A stretch of 64,000 nt of DNA, from contig CAIUSV010000044.1 in assembly GCA_903901915.1 (NCBI GenBank), positions 33,327-97,326 on the forward strand. Direction: 5' to 3'. Shown in pieces: positions 50,044 through 60,098 of this stretch. The DNA comes from an uncultured Rhodospirillaceae bacterium (GTDB lineage Bacteria; Pseudomonadota; Alphaproteobacteria; Rhodospirillales; Magnetospirillaceae). The notes under the pieces are model-generated. The model searched no databases. It was given only the letters and a program-made list of their open reading frames with translations, and was not told where the DNA came from. Position numbers and translations under genes: made by a program. Within the stretch, counting starts at the first letter, position 1; every line of letters starts with the position of its first letter.

Positions 50044-51774
50044 TCACACATACCCCAGCCGCAGCGCCCCCCAGTGGCGGCCATTGACCATGATCGGCGC
50101 CGACACGTCGAGCATCAGCGCCTGCTTGCCGCCGCCCATGTCGCGGCGATAGCTCTGCACCGTGAACGGCTTGGTGCCGCGCGCGGCAGCGATCCCGACG
50201 GCGTCATCGAATATGCGCCGGTTGCGGCAGTGAGAGGCGTTCCACTCGGGATCGGCCCCCTGGGGTTGCGAGAATCTGGCGTTGTGGGTGGGGACATAGC
50301 CGTTGCGATCGGTGGCGGCGCAAAAGACGATACGCGGACTGCTGTCTTGCGCCGGGTCCAGGATCGCCGGCAGGACACGATCGGCGAAGTCGGTGAAGCG
50401 GGTGGTCTGCTGGACCGGATTTGTGCCGGAAACCGGCCGATAGCCCTCGTCGAACAGATCCTCCAGGGAAATGGCCCCCCGGCCCACCTCGCGCTCGAAC
50501 AACAGACCGATCTCGCGCGCCTTGTCGCGGACCAGCGCCACGAACGGGGTCTCGGTGGTTTCAACGCCGGTCTCGGCCGTCAGCACCACCAGCCGCTCGC
50601 CGGCGCCCAGCAGATCCTGCAATCGCGCCCGGGCCTCCTCCAGACGGTCGCGAAACTCGTCCAACCCCGCGGCGGCGTTGTCGATCTCGGCGATCATCTC
50701 GGACGAGCGGTCGCGAATGGCCGAAGCGTCGCCGGCAACCCGTCCGACCTGCCCGGCAATGTCGGCCAGCGAGGTCCGGATATGCTCGATGGTATCGGCA
50801 ATCGCCGTGGTCTCGGCGGTCAGGCCGCTGGCGCGGGAGGCGCTCTCGTCGCCCTGTTCGACCAATCGGCCGGCGGTGCCGGTCAGCCCCTCCAGGGTCT
50901 TGCGGATTTCGGCGCTGGCCGAGCCGGCCCGGCGGGACAGTTCCTTGACCTCGGTGGCCACCACCGCGAACCCCTTGCCGTGTTCCCCGGCCCGCGCCGA
51001 TTCGATGGTGGCGTTCAAGGCCAGCAGATTGGTCTGGCGGGCGATATGGCCGATGCCATGAGCGACGCCGACCACGCTGCTCATGGCCTCCTGCAATTCC
51101 AGCAGCAGGCCGCGGCCGTCGGTGACCATGCGAACCACGTCGTCGATATCGCCCAGCGAGCCCCGCACCCGCTGCTGCGACTGCTCGATCTCCGCCGACG
51201 CCGCCTGGGCGCCGGACAGGGTCTCGTCCACCGCGCCGACGATGCGTTCGTTGCTGCCCGACAGATCACGAATGCCACGCTGCAAGTCCGCCAACAGGGC
51301 ATGCTGGCCGGCAACCTTGGTGGCGACCTCGTCAATGTCTTCGGCGATCCCGATCATCTGCTTGCCGATGCCACCGGTCTCGCGGGCGAACGCGGCGACG
51401 ATGGCGGCCTCCTCCTGACGGATGCGCAACAGCGAGGTGACACAAAAGCGCACGATGCGGGCCAGCGGCCGTACCGTCTCCAGCGGCCCGGCGATGCCGA
51501 AATTGATCAGCCGCCGGCCCTCGAAGTCGATGCCCATATTGACGCCTTCCCGCATCCCCGACGACTTGGCCGCCTCCTCCTTGGTAACGCCGTACTCGTC
51601 CATCTCGCCCTTCATGATGCGGGCGCCGATGGCGTGGGTGGCGCCGATGCGCTCGCGCACGCTGGACGCGACGATGCGCCCTTCCTCGCCCATGAAGGAA
51701 CAGACAAGCCCCAGTTCGTTGGCGAACACGTCGCACAACTCCTGTCCGAAACGGACGTCGAATTCCATGCTCAT
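50044..51774 (-). CDS. Soluble methyl-accepting protein with diacid-recognition-like N-terminus and C-terminal extra sensor-like domain
   Basis: A 576-residue protein with no transmembrane segment. The N-terminal 130 residues resemble the sugar-diacid-recognition domain of CdaR regulators ([27 protein letters not shown]-like [20 protein letters not shown]). A central MCP region has [20 protein letters not shown]. The C-terminal ~165 residues contain [26 protein letters not shown] (from 515) and [18 protein letters not shown], the same domain as in the MCP ending at 47067. ATG at 51774 after a GGGACGGGA site; an ATG two codons later is possible. Ligand unknown. Confidence 0.88.
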   Translation of the reverse strand: MSMEFDVRFGQELCDVFANELGLVCSFMGEEGRIVASSVRERIGATHAIGARIMKGEMDEYGVTKEEAAKSSGMREGVNMGIDFEGRRLINFGIAGPLETVRPLARIVRFCVTSLLRIRQEEAAIVAAFARETGGIGKQMIGIAEDIDEVATKVAGQHALLADLQRGIRDLSGSNERIVGAVDETLSGAQAASAEIEQSQQRVRGSLGDIDDVVRMVTDGRGLLLELQEAMSSVVGVAHGIGHIARQTNLLALNATIESARAGEHGKGFAVVATEVKELSRRAGSASAEIRKTLEGLTGTAGRLVEQGDESASRASGLTAETTAIADTIEHIRTSLADIAGQVGRVAGDASAIRDRSSEMIAEIDNAAAGLDEFRDRLEEARARLQDLLGAGERLVVLTAETGVETTETPFVALVRDKAREIGLLFEREVGRGAISLEDLFDEGYRPVSGTNPVQQTTRFTDFADRVLPAILDPAQDSSPRIVFCAATDRNGYVPTHNARFSQPQGADPEWNASHCRNRRIFDDAVGIAAARGTKPFTVQSYRRDMGGGKQALMLDVSAPIMVNGRHWGALRLGYV

Positions 51775-51945
51775 TCCCGTCCCCGCGCCCTGGCCATGAA
51801 AATTAAATCTACCACAATCAACGCTTTGGTAAAGTAAGTTAACCACGACTTGTCCGATTTGCAATATGAGAGACGGAGGTTGTCGCCGTTTCCCGCCCCC
51901 CCTATGATTCGCACGGGTTGGGCCGATGCGGGAGAATGGCCAAGG

Positions 51946-52989
51946 ATGGATGCTTTGGCCGTAATGACCGTGGCCGCCGTGGTGATCGTGCTGCTGTTCG
52001 ATTACACCAACGGTTTCAACGACGCCGCCAACATCGTCGCCACGGTGATCGCGTCGCGCGCCATGACGCCGGTGCAGGCGGTCCTGGTGGTGGGGGTCTT
52101 CGAGTTCCTCGGTCCGCTGCTGGGCGGCACCGCCGTCGCCGACACCATCGGCAAGTTCATCCATCTGGGCGACCAGTCGCCGCAACTGTCGCTGGCGACG
52201 CTGCTGTGTGGCCTGCTGGGGGCCATCGGCTGGAATCTGCTCACTTGGTGGAAGGGGATTCCGTCGTCCTCATCCCATGCCCTGGTGGGGGCGCTGGCGG
52301 GAGCGGTGACGGTGGCCGTTGGCGCCGACCATGTGGCATGGGGATTCGGCGAATTGCTCCACCATGGCCACGTCACCGGCATCACCAAGGTGCTGCTCGG
52401 CCTGCTGCTGTCGCCACTGGCCGGTTTCGGCCTCGGCTTCGCTGTCCATCGGCTGGTGCACGCGGTGTTGCGGGCGGCCAAGCCGGCGGCGAACACCCGG
52501 CTTCGCCGCGCCCAGGTCTTCACCTCGGCCGGGCTGGCTTTCGCGCATGGCGCCAACGACGCCCAGAAAAGCATGGGGCTTCTTACCCTGGTGCTATGGC
52601 TGGGCGGCTTCATTCCGGCGTTCCAGGTACCGGTCTGGGTGATGCTGGCCTGTTCCACCGCGCTGACCCTGGGCATCCTGTCGGGCGGCTGGCGCATCGT
52701 GCGCACGCTGGGCTTCGCCATCTATCGGGTGCGGCCGATCCACGCGTTGGATTCGCAACTGACCTCGGCCGGCGTCATCCTTGCCGCCTCGCTGCTGGGG
52801 GCACCGGTCTCGACCACCCATGTGGTCGCCACCTCGATCATGGGAATCGGCGCCTCGGAGCATCCGCGGGCGGTGCGTTGGGGCAAGGCCGAGGAGATCG
52901 TCAAGACCTGGATCATCACCATACCCTGCGCCGCCCTGGCCGGCGCCGCCCTGGCGGCGCTGGCGCTCGCCGCATTCGGCCTCGGCTGA
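51946..52989 (+). CDS. pit: Pit-type inorganic phosphate transporter
   Basis: A 347-residue membrane protein of the PiT family (about 10 helices), a low-affinity proton- or metal-coupled phosphate carrier. Both family signatures are present: [20 protein letters not shown] near the N-terminus and [20 protein letters not shown] in the second half, plus [10 protein letters not shown]. Shorter than E. coli PitA, as is common outside enterobacteria. ATG at 51946 after a GGAGAATGGC... site. The DUF47 gene follows 15 nt later, the usual Pit partner. Confidence 0.95.
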   Translation: MDALAVMTVAAVVIVLLFDYTNGFNDAANIVATVIASRAMTPVQAVLVVGVFEFLGPLLGGTAVADTIGKFIHLGDQSPQLSLATLLCGLLGAIGWNLLTWWKGIPSSSSHALVGALAGAVTVAVGADHVAWGFGELLHHGHVTGITKVLLGLLLSPLAGFGLGFAVHRLVHAVLRAAKPAANTRLRRAQVFTSAGLAFAHGANDAQKSMGLLTLVLWLGGFIPAFQVPVWVMLACSTALTLGILSGGWRIVRTLGFAIYRVRPIHALDSQLTSAGVILAASLLGAPVSTTHVVATSIMGIGASEHPRAVRWGKAEEIVKTWIITIPCAALAGAALAALALAAFGLG

Positions 52990-53004
52990 CCCGGAGGAGT
53001 CATC

Positions 53005-53649
53005 ATGACCACCGACCATCCCCCGTCGCGACTTCATCGCCTGCTCCGGCGGGTATTTCCCAAGACGCCGGACTTCTTCGGCCTGTTGTCGGAACAATGC
53101 GTCCATGTCGGCCACACCGCCGACCTGCTGGTGGAATTCATGACCGCCGGCGACCCGGAAATCGGTGCCCTGATCCGCCGCGACGAACACGAGGCCGATG
53201 TGGTCAAGGCACGCAACATCCGCATCCTCAACGAAGCGTTCTCCACGCCCATCGACCGCGAGGACATCTACCGCTCGATCACCGAATTGGACGAAATCGT
53301 CAACTACTGCAAAAGCACCGTCAACGAGATGAACGCGTTGGGCGTCACCTCGGACGGGCATTTGCGCGACATGGCCGAACACCTACGAACAGGCGTCCGG
53401 GCGCTGGTCCAGGGCTATGGCCGCCTCGCCACCGCGCCGACAGCGGCGGCCGACGACGCCGACATCGCCCGCAAGTCGGAACGCCGGGTCGAAAAGATCT
53501 ATCGCCTCGCCCTGGCCGACCTGTTCCAGGGCGACGACTACATCAACATGTTCAAGCGGCGCGAGATCTATCGCCATGTCTCCAACGCCGCCGACCGCAT
53601 GGCCCACTGCGCCAACACGCTGCACGACATCGTGGTCAAGATGTGCTGA
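53005..53649 (+). CDS. DUF47/PhoU-like Pit accessory protein
   Basis: A 214-residue all-helical protein of the DUF47 family (YkaA/PhoU-like), commonly encoded beside pit and thought to modulate phosphate uptake. Typical segments: FPKTPDFFGLLSEQCVHVG, EHEADVVKARNIRILNEAF, FSTPIDREDIYRSITELDEI and YINMFKRREIYRHVSNAADR. A GGAGGAG ribosome-binding site precedes ATG at 53005. It ends 6 nt before the convergent decarboxylase gene. Confidence 0.93.
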   Translation: MTTDHPPSRLHRLLRRVFPKTPDFFGLLSEQCVHVGHTADLLVEFMTAGDPEIGALIRRDEHEADVVKARNIRILNEAFSTPIDREDIYRSITELDEIVNYCKSTVNEMNALGVTSDGHLRDMAEHLRTGVRALVQGYGRLATAPTAAADDADIARKSERRVEKIYRLALADLFQGDDYINMFKRREIYRHVSNAADRMAHCANTLHDIVVKMC

Positions 53650-53655
53650 TCCCCC

Positions 53656-54858
53656 TCAGGCCGCCTTCCGACCCGAGGCGGAGTTTCCGCCGGCCGCCTT
53701 GGCCAGTTCGACCCGGATGACCTCGCCGAAGCCGTTGAAGCCGGTGCCGAGGCAACTGCCATAGGCCCCGATCTGACCGATTTCGATCCAGTCGCCTTCG
53801 GCCACGTCATCGGGCAGCACGAACGGGCCTTGCATGTGGTCCAGCGTGTCGCAGGTGGGACCGTACAAGTCGAACGGACGCATCCGACCAACACCCTGGC
53901 CCGTCGCCTTGATCAACCGGCAGGGATAACGGAAGCCCAGAACGCCGGCATCGGACAGGGTGCCGTACACCCCGTCATTGACATAGAGGGTATCGCCGCG
54001 TCGGGCCTGGACCTGAACCACCAGGGACTGGCACCCCGCCACCAGGGCGCGACCTGGCTCGCACCACAAGGCGCAGCCGCCGGGCAAGTCCATGCGGGAA
54101 ACACCACGGGCGATGGCGCCCAGAAAAGCGTCCAGCGGCGGCGGCCGGACGTCGGGATAGGGCACGGGAAAGCCGCCGCCGACGTCCAGAACGTCCAGAC
54201 CGACCGCCGCCGCCCGGACCACCGCACCGGCTTGGTCGAGGGCACGTTCCCAGGCCGACGGATCGCAACATTGCGAGCCGACGTGAAAGGTCAGGCCGAC
54301 CGTGGCCGCGCACTTGGCCGAAGACCGCAGCAGCTCCCCCGCCGCTTCGACGCCCGCGCCGAACTTACCCGAAAGATCCAGACGGGCGCCGCCCTTGGCC
54401 AGACCGAGACGGACGATCAGGCGCAGATCCCTGGCCGCGGCGGTTTCGGCGACGATCTTGGCCAACTCGGCCTCGCCGTCGAGCACAAAGTCCCGCACAC
54501 CATGATCGAAATAGGCTTCGCGGATGGCCGAGCGCGCCTTGACCGGGTGCATGAAATGAAGCCGCGCCGCCGGAAACAGCCGGTGGACCAGCCGGACCTC
54601 GTTGATCGAGGCAACGTCGAAATGGGTGATGCCGCCGACGGCGAGCGCCCGCAGCACCGCCTCGTCGGGATTGCACTTGACCGCGTAGAGAACCTCGCCG
54701 GGAAAGGCGGCGACGAAACGCGCCGCCTCGGCCGTCGCCACCGCCGGACGCAGGCAGAGCAGGGGTAGCTCGGGGCGACGGGCAAGGACGACGGCGTCCA
54801 CCGGCGATGGTCGCCCAAACGCGATCGGAACACGGGCGTGGCAACGGCTGACGGTCAT
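53656..54858 (-). CDS. PLP-dependent ornithine/lysine decarboxylase (fold III)
   Basis: A 400-residue alanine-racemase-fold decarboxylase. The PLP lysine is Lys61 in LYAVKCNPD, the cofactor loop FHVGSQC (191-197) and VLDVGGGFPVPY are present, EPGRALVAGC carries the phosphate-site arginine, and the active-site Cys336 is in YGPTCDTLD. It makes putrescine from ornithine, or cadaverine from lysine; substrate choice is not certain. ATG at 54858 follows GGGGAG. It lies 80 nt downstream of a ureohydrolase gene on the same strand, suggesting a polyamine unit. Confidence 0.93.
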   Translation of the reverse strand: MTVSRCHARVPIAFGRPSPVDAVVLARRPELPLLCLRPAVATAEAARFVAAFPGEVLYAVKCNPDEAVLRALAVGGITHFDVASINEVRLVHRLFPAARLHFMHPVKARSAIREAYFDHGVRDFVLDGEAELAKIVAETAAARDLRLIVRLGLAKGGARLDLSGKFGAGVEAAGELLRSSAKCAATVGLTFHVGSQCCDPSAWERALDQAGAVVRAAAVGLDVLDVGGGFPVPYPDVRPPPLDAFLGAIARGVSRMDLPGGCALWCEPGRALVAGCQSLVVQVQARRGDTLYVNDGVYGTLSDAGVLGFRYPCRLIKATGQGVGRMRPFDLYGPTCDTLDHMQGPFVLPDDVAEGDWIEIGQIGAYGSCLGTGFNGFGEVIRVELAKAAGGNSASGRKAA

Positions 54859-54938
54859 GGGGATGACTCCCCTGCGCGGATCAACTCCACCACCAAAGAT
54901 ATGGTTCCGTCGTTGCCCCGGCGCAAGCCGATGAAACG

Positions 54939-55838
54939 TTACGATTTTCCGGCGGCATGCAGGGTCAGGTACTGCCACACGATGGTGGCCGCCGCCAGCG
55001 CGGTGATTTCGGCCACGTCATAGGCCGGCGCGACCTCGACCACATCCATGCCGGCAAACCTCACCCCGTCCAGGCGTCGCAGGATGGCCATGACCTGCCA
55101 GGTGAACAGGCCGCCGATTTCCGGGGTGCCGGTACCCGGAGCCTGACCGGGGTCGATGGCGTCGATGTCGAAGCTGAGATAGGCCGCTTGCGCCCCCACC
55201 ACCGCGCGAATGCGTTCGGCCACCGCCGCCGGACCATCCAGGTGAACCTGTTCGGCGCCGATGATGGTGACGCCGCGGGCGATTGTCCAATCATGGACCG
55301 CCTTGGGCATGGGCGAACGGATGCCGACCTGGACCATGCGCCGGGGATCGACCAATCCTTCCTCGATGGCGTGAAAGAACGGCGAGCCATGCGCCAGGGG
55401 CTGGCCGAAATTGTCGGGCCAGGTATCGACATGGGCGTCGAAATGAACCATTCCGACCGGTCCGGTCCGCTTGCAAAGCGCCCGCAACAGCGCCAGCGTC
55501 ACCGTATGGTCGCCGCCGATGGTCAGCAGGTGCGCAAACCCCGCCGCCTGGCGCTCGATCAGATCCAGCGAGCCGGCGATGTCGCCCAGCGCCAAGGTGA
55601 AATCACCCACATCGGCCACCGACATGGCCCCCGGATCGCCCCAGCCCACCGGGTTGGCGCCGTCGGCCAGCATCCGGCTGGCGCGGCGCACGGCATGGGG
55701 ACCATCCCGCGTCCCCGAGCGGTTGGTGGTGCCGAGGTCGAAGGGGATGCCGGCGATACAGAAATCCGCCGATCCGGAGGTTACCGCGCATCCGCCCAGG
55801 AAGCCCGGCGGCAAGGCGAAGGTGGGACGCACTGTCAT
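54939..55838 (-). CDS. Ureohydrolase (agmatinase/arginase family)
   Basis: A 299-residue member of the arginase/agmatinase family. The binuclear manganese motifs are complete: GGDHT (His111), FDAHVDTW (Asp134, His136, Asp138) and SFDIDAIDP (Asp224, Asp226). Segments such as GIPFDLGTTNRSGTRDGP and APGTGTPEIGGLFTWQ are nearer agmatinase (SpeB) and guanidinobutyrase than arginase, but substrate cannot be fixed. It removes urea from agmatine, arginine or a related compound. ATG at 55838. With the decarboxylase downstream it would feed polyamine synthesis. Divergent from trpG. Confidence 0.9.
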   Translation of the reverse strand: MTVRPTFALPPGFLGGCAVTSGSADFCIAGIPFDLGTTNRSGTRDGPHAVRRASRMLADGANPVGWGDPGAMSVADVGDFTLALGDIAGSLDLIERQAAGFAHLLTIGGDHTVTLALLRALCKRTGPVGMVHFDAHVDTWPDNFGQPLAHGSPFFHAIEEGLVDPRRMVQVGIRSPMPKAVHDWTIARGVTIIGAEQVHLDGPAAVAERIRAVVGAQAAYLSFDIDAIDPGQAPGTGTPEIGGLFTWQVMAILRRLDGVRFAGMDVVEVAPAYDVAEITALAAATIVWQYLTLHAAGKS

Positions 55839-56053
55839 CTCCCTTGCGACGCCACGACCACCGATCAGCTTAAGCCATCGCCCGCCCCGGCGCGACGGGG
55901 TTTTGCGGCGGACGACGCCGCGAGCCGGTGCCAGAACTTTCTGGAATGCCGGAATTAGGGCGTGTACCTTGGGCGTCGCCGCCCGCCGCCATCCGAGCCC
56001 CCCTCCCACCGGGCCGGGCAAGGGGACGGCGCAACAGCGGGTTAAGGTGCAAA

Positions 56054-56644
56054 GTGTTCCTCCTCATTGATAATTACGACAGCTTCACCTACAACCTGTG
56101 GCATTACCTGGGTGAACTGGGCGCCGAGGTCGAAGTCCGGCGCAACGACGCGCTGACCGTCGATCAGGCCATGGCCTTGCGGCCCCAGGGGATCGTCCTG
56201 TCGCCCGGTCCCTGCGACCCCGACCGCGCCGGCATCTGCCTCGACCTGATCCGCCGCGCCGCCGGCAGCGTGCCGCTGCTGGGGGTCTGCCTCGGCCATC
56301 AGGCCATCGGCCAGGCGTTCGGCGGCAAGGTGGTTCGCGCCCCCAAGCCGATGCACGGCAAGGTCGATGCCATCAGCCACGATGGCTCCGGCGTGTTCGC
56401 CGGGGTGGCCTCGCCGTTCCGCGCCACCCGCTATCACTCGCTGGTGGTGGAGCGCGAAAGCTTTCCCGCCTGCCTGCACGTCTCGGCCTGGAGCGGCGAC
56501 GGCATGGTGATGGGATTGGCCCACAAGGGGTTGGCGGTGTGGGGGGTGCAGTTCCATCCCGAAAGCATCGAGACCGAACACGGCCACCAGATGCTCCGCA
56601 ACTTCCTAGACCTGTCTACCCGCAGAACCGGAAACGCCGCCTGA
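56054..56644 (+). CDS. trpG: Anthranilate synthase component II (glutamine amidotransferase)
   Basis: A 196-residue class I glutamine amidotransferase. [17 protein letters not shown] begins the protein, the nucleophile lies in [17 protein letters not shown], and the His/Glu pair is in [15 protein letters not shown]. It delivers ammonia to TrpE for anthranilate; it may also serve PabB. GTG at 56054 is used because family similarity starts there. trpE is not adjacent. It overlaps trpD by one base (TGATG). Confidence 0.95.
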   Translation: MFLLIDNYDSFTYNLWHYLGELGAEVEVRRNDALTVDQAMALRPQGIVLSPGPCDPDRAGICLDLIRRAAGSVPLLGVCLGHQAIGQAFGGKVVRAPKPMHGKVDAISHDGSGVFAGVASPFRATRYHSLVVERESFPACLHVSAWSGDGMVMGLAHKGLAVWGVQFHPESIETEHGHQMLRNFLDLSTRRTGNAA

Positions 56645-57693
56645 TGAATACCCAGCCCACTCCGCCCGCCAGCCTTGCCCTGATGAAGGACGTCCTGGGC
56701 CGGATCGCCTCCGGCGCCACCCTGTCCGAGACCGAGGCGGAGCAGGTCTTCGAGATCATCATGTCGGGCGACGCCACCCCGGCGCAGATCGGCGGCCTGC
56801 TGATGGGCCTGCGGGTGCGGGGCGAGACGGTGGAGGAAATCGCCGGCGCCACCCGCATCATGCGGTCCAAGGCGCTGCGCGTCGAGGCGCCGGCCGGCGC
56901 CATCGACACCTGCGGCACCGGTGGCGACGGCTCGGGAACCTATAACATCTCCACCGCCGCCGCCTTCGTCGTCGCCGCCTGCGGCGTGCCGGTGGCCAAG
57001 CACGGCAACCGGGCATTGTCGTCCAAGTCGGGGTCGGCCGACGTGCTGACCGCGCTGGGGGTCAAGGTCGATGCCGATATGGCCCTGGTCCGCGAATCCC
57101 TGTTCGACAACAATATCGGCTTCCTGATGGCGCCCCGCCATCACAACGCCATGCGCCATGTCGGCGGGCCACGGGTGGAACTGGGGACGCGGACCATCTT
57201 CAACCTGCTGGGACCGTTGTCCAATCCGGCCAATACCCGCCGCCAAGTGGTTGGCGTGTTCGCCGACCGGTGGGTCGAGCCGGTGGCCGAAGTGCTGGGC
57301 CGTCTGGGGGCCGAACATGCCTGGGTGGTGCACGGGTCCGACGGCCTCGACGAACTCACCACCACCGGGCCGACCAAGGTCGCCGAGTTCAAGGGCGGTG
57401 CCGTGCGGGTATTCAGCGTCACCCCCGAGGATGCCGGCCTTGAACGCGCCCGGCCGGAACAGCTCAAGGGCGGCGACGCCGCCGTCAATGCCGCGGCGCT
57501 GCGGGCGGTGCTGGGCGGCGAGGCCGGTGCCTATCGCGATATCGTGGTGCTGAACGCCGCCGCCGCTCTGGTGGTGGCGGGCAAGGCCGACGGTCTTGCC
57601 GCCGCCGCCCGCTTGGCCGGACAGGCCATCGACCAGGGAGAGGCGCTCCGGGTGCTGGAGCGCATGATCACCATCACCAACCGGGACGCCTGA
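56644..57693 (+). CDS. trpD: Anthranilate phosphoribosyltransferase
   Basis: A 349-residue TrpD that joins anthranilate to PRPP. Motifs: the PRPP loop [17 protein letters not shown], the [21 protein letters not shown] segment, [13 protein letters not shown] and [13 protein letters not shown] at 56644 shares a base with the trpG stop; the frame is open further upstream through trpG and is not used. trpC follows 3 nt later. Confidence 0.97.
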   Translation: MNTQPTPPASLALMKDVLGRIASGATLSETEAEQVFEIIMSGDATPAQIGGLLMGLRVRGETVEEIAGATRIMRSKALRVEAPAGAIDTCGTGGDGSGTYNISTAAAFVVAACGVPVAKHGNRALSSKSGSADVLTALGVKVDADMALVRESLFDNNIGFLMAPRHHNAMRHVGGPRVELGTRTIFNLLGPLSNPANTRRQVVGVFADRWVEPVAEVLGRLGAEHAWVVHGSDGLDELTTTGPTKVAEFKGGAVRVFSVTPEDAGLERARPEQLKGGDAAVNAAALRAVLGGEAGAYRDIVVLNAAAALVVAGKADGLAAAARLAGQAIDQGEALRVLERMITITNRDA

Positions 57694-57696
57694 GCC

Positions 57697-58512
57697 ATGA
57701 GCGGAACCGCCACGATCCTCGATCGCATCTGTGCCGAGAAGCGCCGTCAGGTCACCGAACAGAAAGGCCGCCGCCCGATCAAGGAACTGCTGGACCGCGC
57801 CAAGGATCAGGCGCCGCCGCGCGGCTTCGCCCGTTCGCTCGACGCTCACATCGCCAAGGTCGGCTGGGGCTTGATCACCGAAATCAAGAAGGCGTCGCCC
57901 TCGGCCGGGGTGATCCGGCCCAATTTCGAGCCGGCCCAGCTGGCGCGCGCCTATCAGCGCGGCGGTGCCGCCTGCCTGTCGGTGCTGACCGACCAGAAGT
58001 TCTTCCAGGGCAGCGAAGCCGATTTGGGGGCGGCGCGCTCGTCTTGCGATCTGCCGGTGCTGCGCAAGGATTTCATGGTCGATCCCTATCAGGTGGTCGA
58101 GGCCCGCGCCCTCGGCGCCGACTGCATCTTGCTGATCGTCGCGGCGCTGACCGATGCCGAACTGTCGCAGATGGAAGATATCGCGCTCGGCTACAATATG
58201 GACGTCCTCATCGAAGTCCACGACGAAGCCGAGTTGGAGCGCGCCTTGAAGCTTAAATCGCCGCTGATCGGCATCAACAACCGTGATCTCCGGATCATGA
58301 AGACCGATCTCGCCACCACCGAACGGCTGGCGCCCAAAGTGCCCGAGGGCCGCGTCGTCATTTCGGAAAGCGGACTGGAAGGTCCGGGCGACCTCAAGCG
58401 CATGGCCCAGATCGGGGTCAAACGCTTCCTGATCGGCGAGGCCCTGATGCGCCGCGCCGATGTCGAGCAGGCCACCCGGGTGCTGTTGGCCGGCGCCTCG
58501 GTGCAGCAATAG
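57697..58512 (+). CDS. trpC: Indole-3-glycerol-phosphate synthase
   Basis: A 271-residue (beta/alpha)8-barrel enzyme that closes the indole ring in tryptophan synthesis. Active-site motifs: [16 protein letters not shown] (with catalytic Lys), [35 protein letters not shown] and [13 protein letters not shown]. Monofunctional, not fused to TrpF. ATG at 57697; moaC begins 2 nt after its stop. Confidence 0.97.
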   Translation: MSGTATILDRICAEKRRQVTEQKGRRPIKELLDRAKDQAPPRGFARSLDAHIAKVGWGLITEIKKASPSAGVIRPNFEPAQLARAYQRGGAACLSVLTDQKFFQGSEADLGAARSSCDLPVLRKDFMVDPYQVVEARALGADCILLIVAALTDAELSQMEDIALGYNMDVLIEVHDEAELERALKLKSPLIGINNRDLRIMKTDLATTERLAPKVPEGRVVISESGLEGPGDLKRMAQIGVKRFLIGEALMRRADVEQATRVLLAGASVQQ

Positions 58513-58514
58513 CC

Positions 58515-58994
58515 ATGTCCGGCCGCCTCAGCCATTTCGACGGCGACGGCAACGCGGTGATGGTCGATGTCTCGGCCAAGGCCGAGACCGAACGGGTGGC
58601 GGTGGCGCGCGGATCGGTGGTCATGGCGCCGGCGACCCTGGCGCTGATCCGTGACGGCGGCGTCAAGAAAGGCGACGTCCTGGCCGTGGCCCGCCTCGCC
58701 GGCATCATGGCGGCGAAACGCACCCCCGATCTCATTCCCTTATGCCATCCCTTGGCGCTGTCATCGGTCGCCGTCGATCTTCACCTCGATTCCGAGGCGT
58801 CGGCGGTACTGATCGAGGCCACCTGCAAACTGGTGGGCCGCACCGGCGTCGAGATGGAGGCGCTGACCGCCGTCACCGTGGCTGCGCTGACCGTCTACGA
58901 CATGTGCAAGGCCGCCGACAAGGCGATGCGCATCGGCGACATCCGTCTGGTGCGCAAGTCGGGCGGCAAGTCGGGCCTCTACACCGCGCCATAA
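58515..58994 (+). CDS. moaC: Cyclic pyranopterin monophosphate synthase MoaC
   Basis: A 159-residue MoaC, which with MoaA makes cyclic pyranopterin monophosphate in molybdenum-cofactor synthesis. It has the [20 protein letters not shown] start, [19 protein letters not shown] and the C-terminal [21 protein letters not shown] with active-site Lys/Asp. ATG at 58515. In many Alphaproteobacteria moeA follows; here lexA comes next. Confidence 0.97.
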   Translation: MSGRLSHFDGDGNAVMVDVSAKAETERVAVARGSVVMAPATLALIRDGGVKKGDVLAVARLAGIMAAKRTPDLIPLCHPLALSSVAVDLHLDSEASAVLIEATCKLVGRTGVEMEALTAVTVAALTVYDMCKAADKAMRIGDIRLVRKSGGKSGLYTAP

Positions 58995-59014
58995 TCCCCC
59001 CATCAAGAATCTTG

Positions 59015-59043
59015 TTGACGCATATCGGGAACACGACTAGAAC
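59015..59043 (+). promoter_or_regulatory. lexA promoter with overlapping LexA (SOS) box
   Basis: TTGACG (59015-59020), a 17-nt spacer and TAGAAC (59038-59043) form a good sigma-70 promoter. The alphaproteobacterial SOS box GAAC-N7-GAAC (inverse of GTTC-N7-GTTC) lies at 59029-59043, covering the -10, which predicts autorepression of lexA. Confidence 0.88.
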
Positions 59044-59102
59044 AAAAGCAGGCCGGTTTGAATTTTGTTCCCGGAATATGCCGGCGGGGGGAGGGGAAAG
59101 AC

Positions 59103-59807
59103 ATGCTGACCCGCAAGCAGTACGAATTGCTGCTGTTCATCGATGAACGGCTGCGCGCCAGCGGTATCTCGCCGTCTTTCGACGAAATGAAGGATGCCCT
59201 GGACCTCAAGTCGAAATCCGGCATCCACCGCCTGATCACCGGATTGGAGGAACGCGGGTTCATTCGCCGCCTCGCCCACCGCGCCCGCGCCCTCGAAGTG
59301 CTGCGGTTGCCCGAAAATATCGCCGACCAGCCGCTGCCGCCGCCGGCCAAGGCGTTCTCGCCCACCGTGATCAAGGGCAGCTTTGCCCAGGTCCTGGCCG
59401 GCGCCCCGGTGGCGGGACCATCCGAATCCGTCAATCTGCCGCTCTACGGCAAGATCGCCGCCGGCACCCCCATCGAGGCGTTGCGCGACCATTCCGCCGG
59501 TGTCGATGTTCCCGCGTCCATGCTGGGCAGCGGCAATCACTATGCGTTGACCGTCGAGGGGGATTCCATGATCGACGCCGGCATTCATGACGGCGATACC
59601 GTGGTCATCCGCAGTTGCGACGCGGCCGACGCCGGCACCATCGTCGTGGCGCTGGTTGACGAGTCCGAGGTTACCTTGAAGCGGCTGCGGCGCAAGGGCG
59701 CCTCCATCGCCCTGGAACCGGCCAACAAGAAATACGAAACCCGCATCTTCCCGCCCGACCGGGTCAAGGTGCAAGGCCGCTTGGTCGGCCTGTTGCGGAG
59801 TTACTGA
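59103..59807 (+). CDS. lexA: LexA repressor
   Basis: A 234-residue SOS repressor. The N-terminal winged helix (1-65; [40 protein letters not shown]) resembles alphaproteobacterial LexA. The self-cleavage site is Ala120-Gly121, with catalytic Ser155 in [14 protein letters not shown] and Lys193. RecA filaments trigger cleavage after DNA damage. ATG at 59103; upstream frame is not conserved. The SOS box upstream indicates autoregulation. A 68-codon ORF begins 1 nt after its stop. Confidence 0.96.
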   Translation: MLTRKQYELLLFIDERLRASGISPSFDEMKDALDLKSKSGIHRLITGLEERGFIRRLAHRARALEVLRLPENIADQPLPPPAKAFSPTVIKGSFAQVLAGAPVAGPSESVNLPLYGKIAAGTPIEALRDHSAGVDVPASMLGSGNHYALTVEGDSMIDAGIHDGDTVVIRSCDAADAGTIVVALVDESEVTLKRLRRKGASIALEPANKKYETRIFPPDRVKVQGRLVGLLRSY

Positions 59808-59808
59808 C

Positions 59809-60015
59809 ATGGCCGCCACCCGCCCCTTGCGCTTTGCCTTCACCATCGACGGCCACCCCGCCGGCGGTGATGGCGCCGAGATGAGCGTGACCTATCACGG
59901 CCGCTTCAACCGCCGCACCGCCGAGGCCGACGCCCGGCGCCGGTTCGAGGAATGGCGGCGGACCGCCAACGCCCTGGCCCGCCACTGGTCGGCCGATCAG
60001 GTGGTGGTGGCCTGA
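59809..60015 (+). CDS. Small conserved-looking protein of unknown function, coupled to lexA
   Basis: A 68-residue protein starting 1 nt after the lexA stop (TGACATG), so it is probably translated from the same mRNA and therefore under LexA control. It has a beta-strand-like start (LRFAFTIDGHPAGGDGAEMS, VTYHGRFNRR) followed by an Arg/Ala-rich helix (AEADARRRFEEWRRTANALA). No signal peptide, membrane segment or known family is recognised. Real coding status is likely from spacing and codon use but not certain. Confidence 0.6.
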   Translation: MAATRPLRFAFTIDGHPAGGDGAEMSVTYHGRFNRRTAEADARRRFEEWRRTANALARHWSADQVVVA

Positions 60016-60098
60016 TTCGGCAGGACGCCTGGTGGTTGTGGTCAACACGCCGACCGCGGAAACTGGGGAATCGCCACGGCCCAAGATACATTTGCTTA

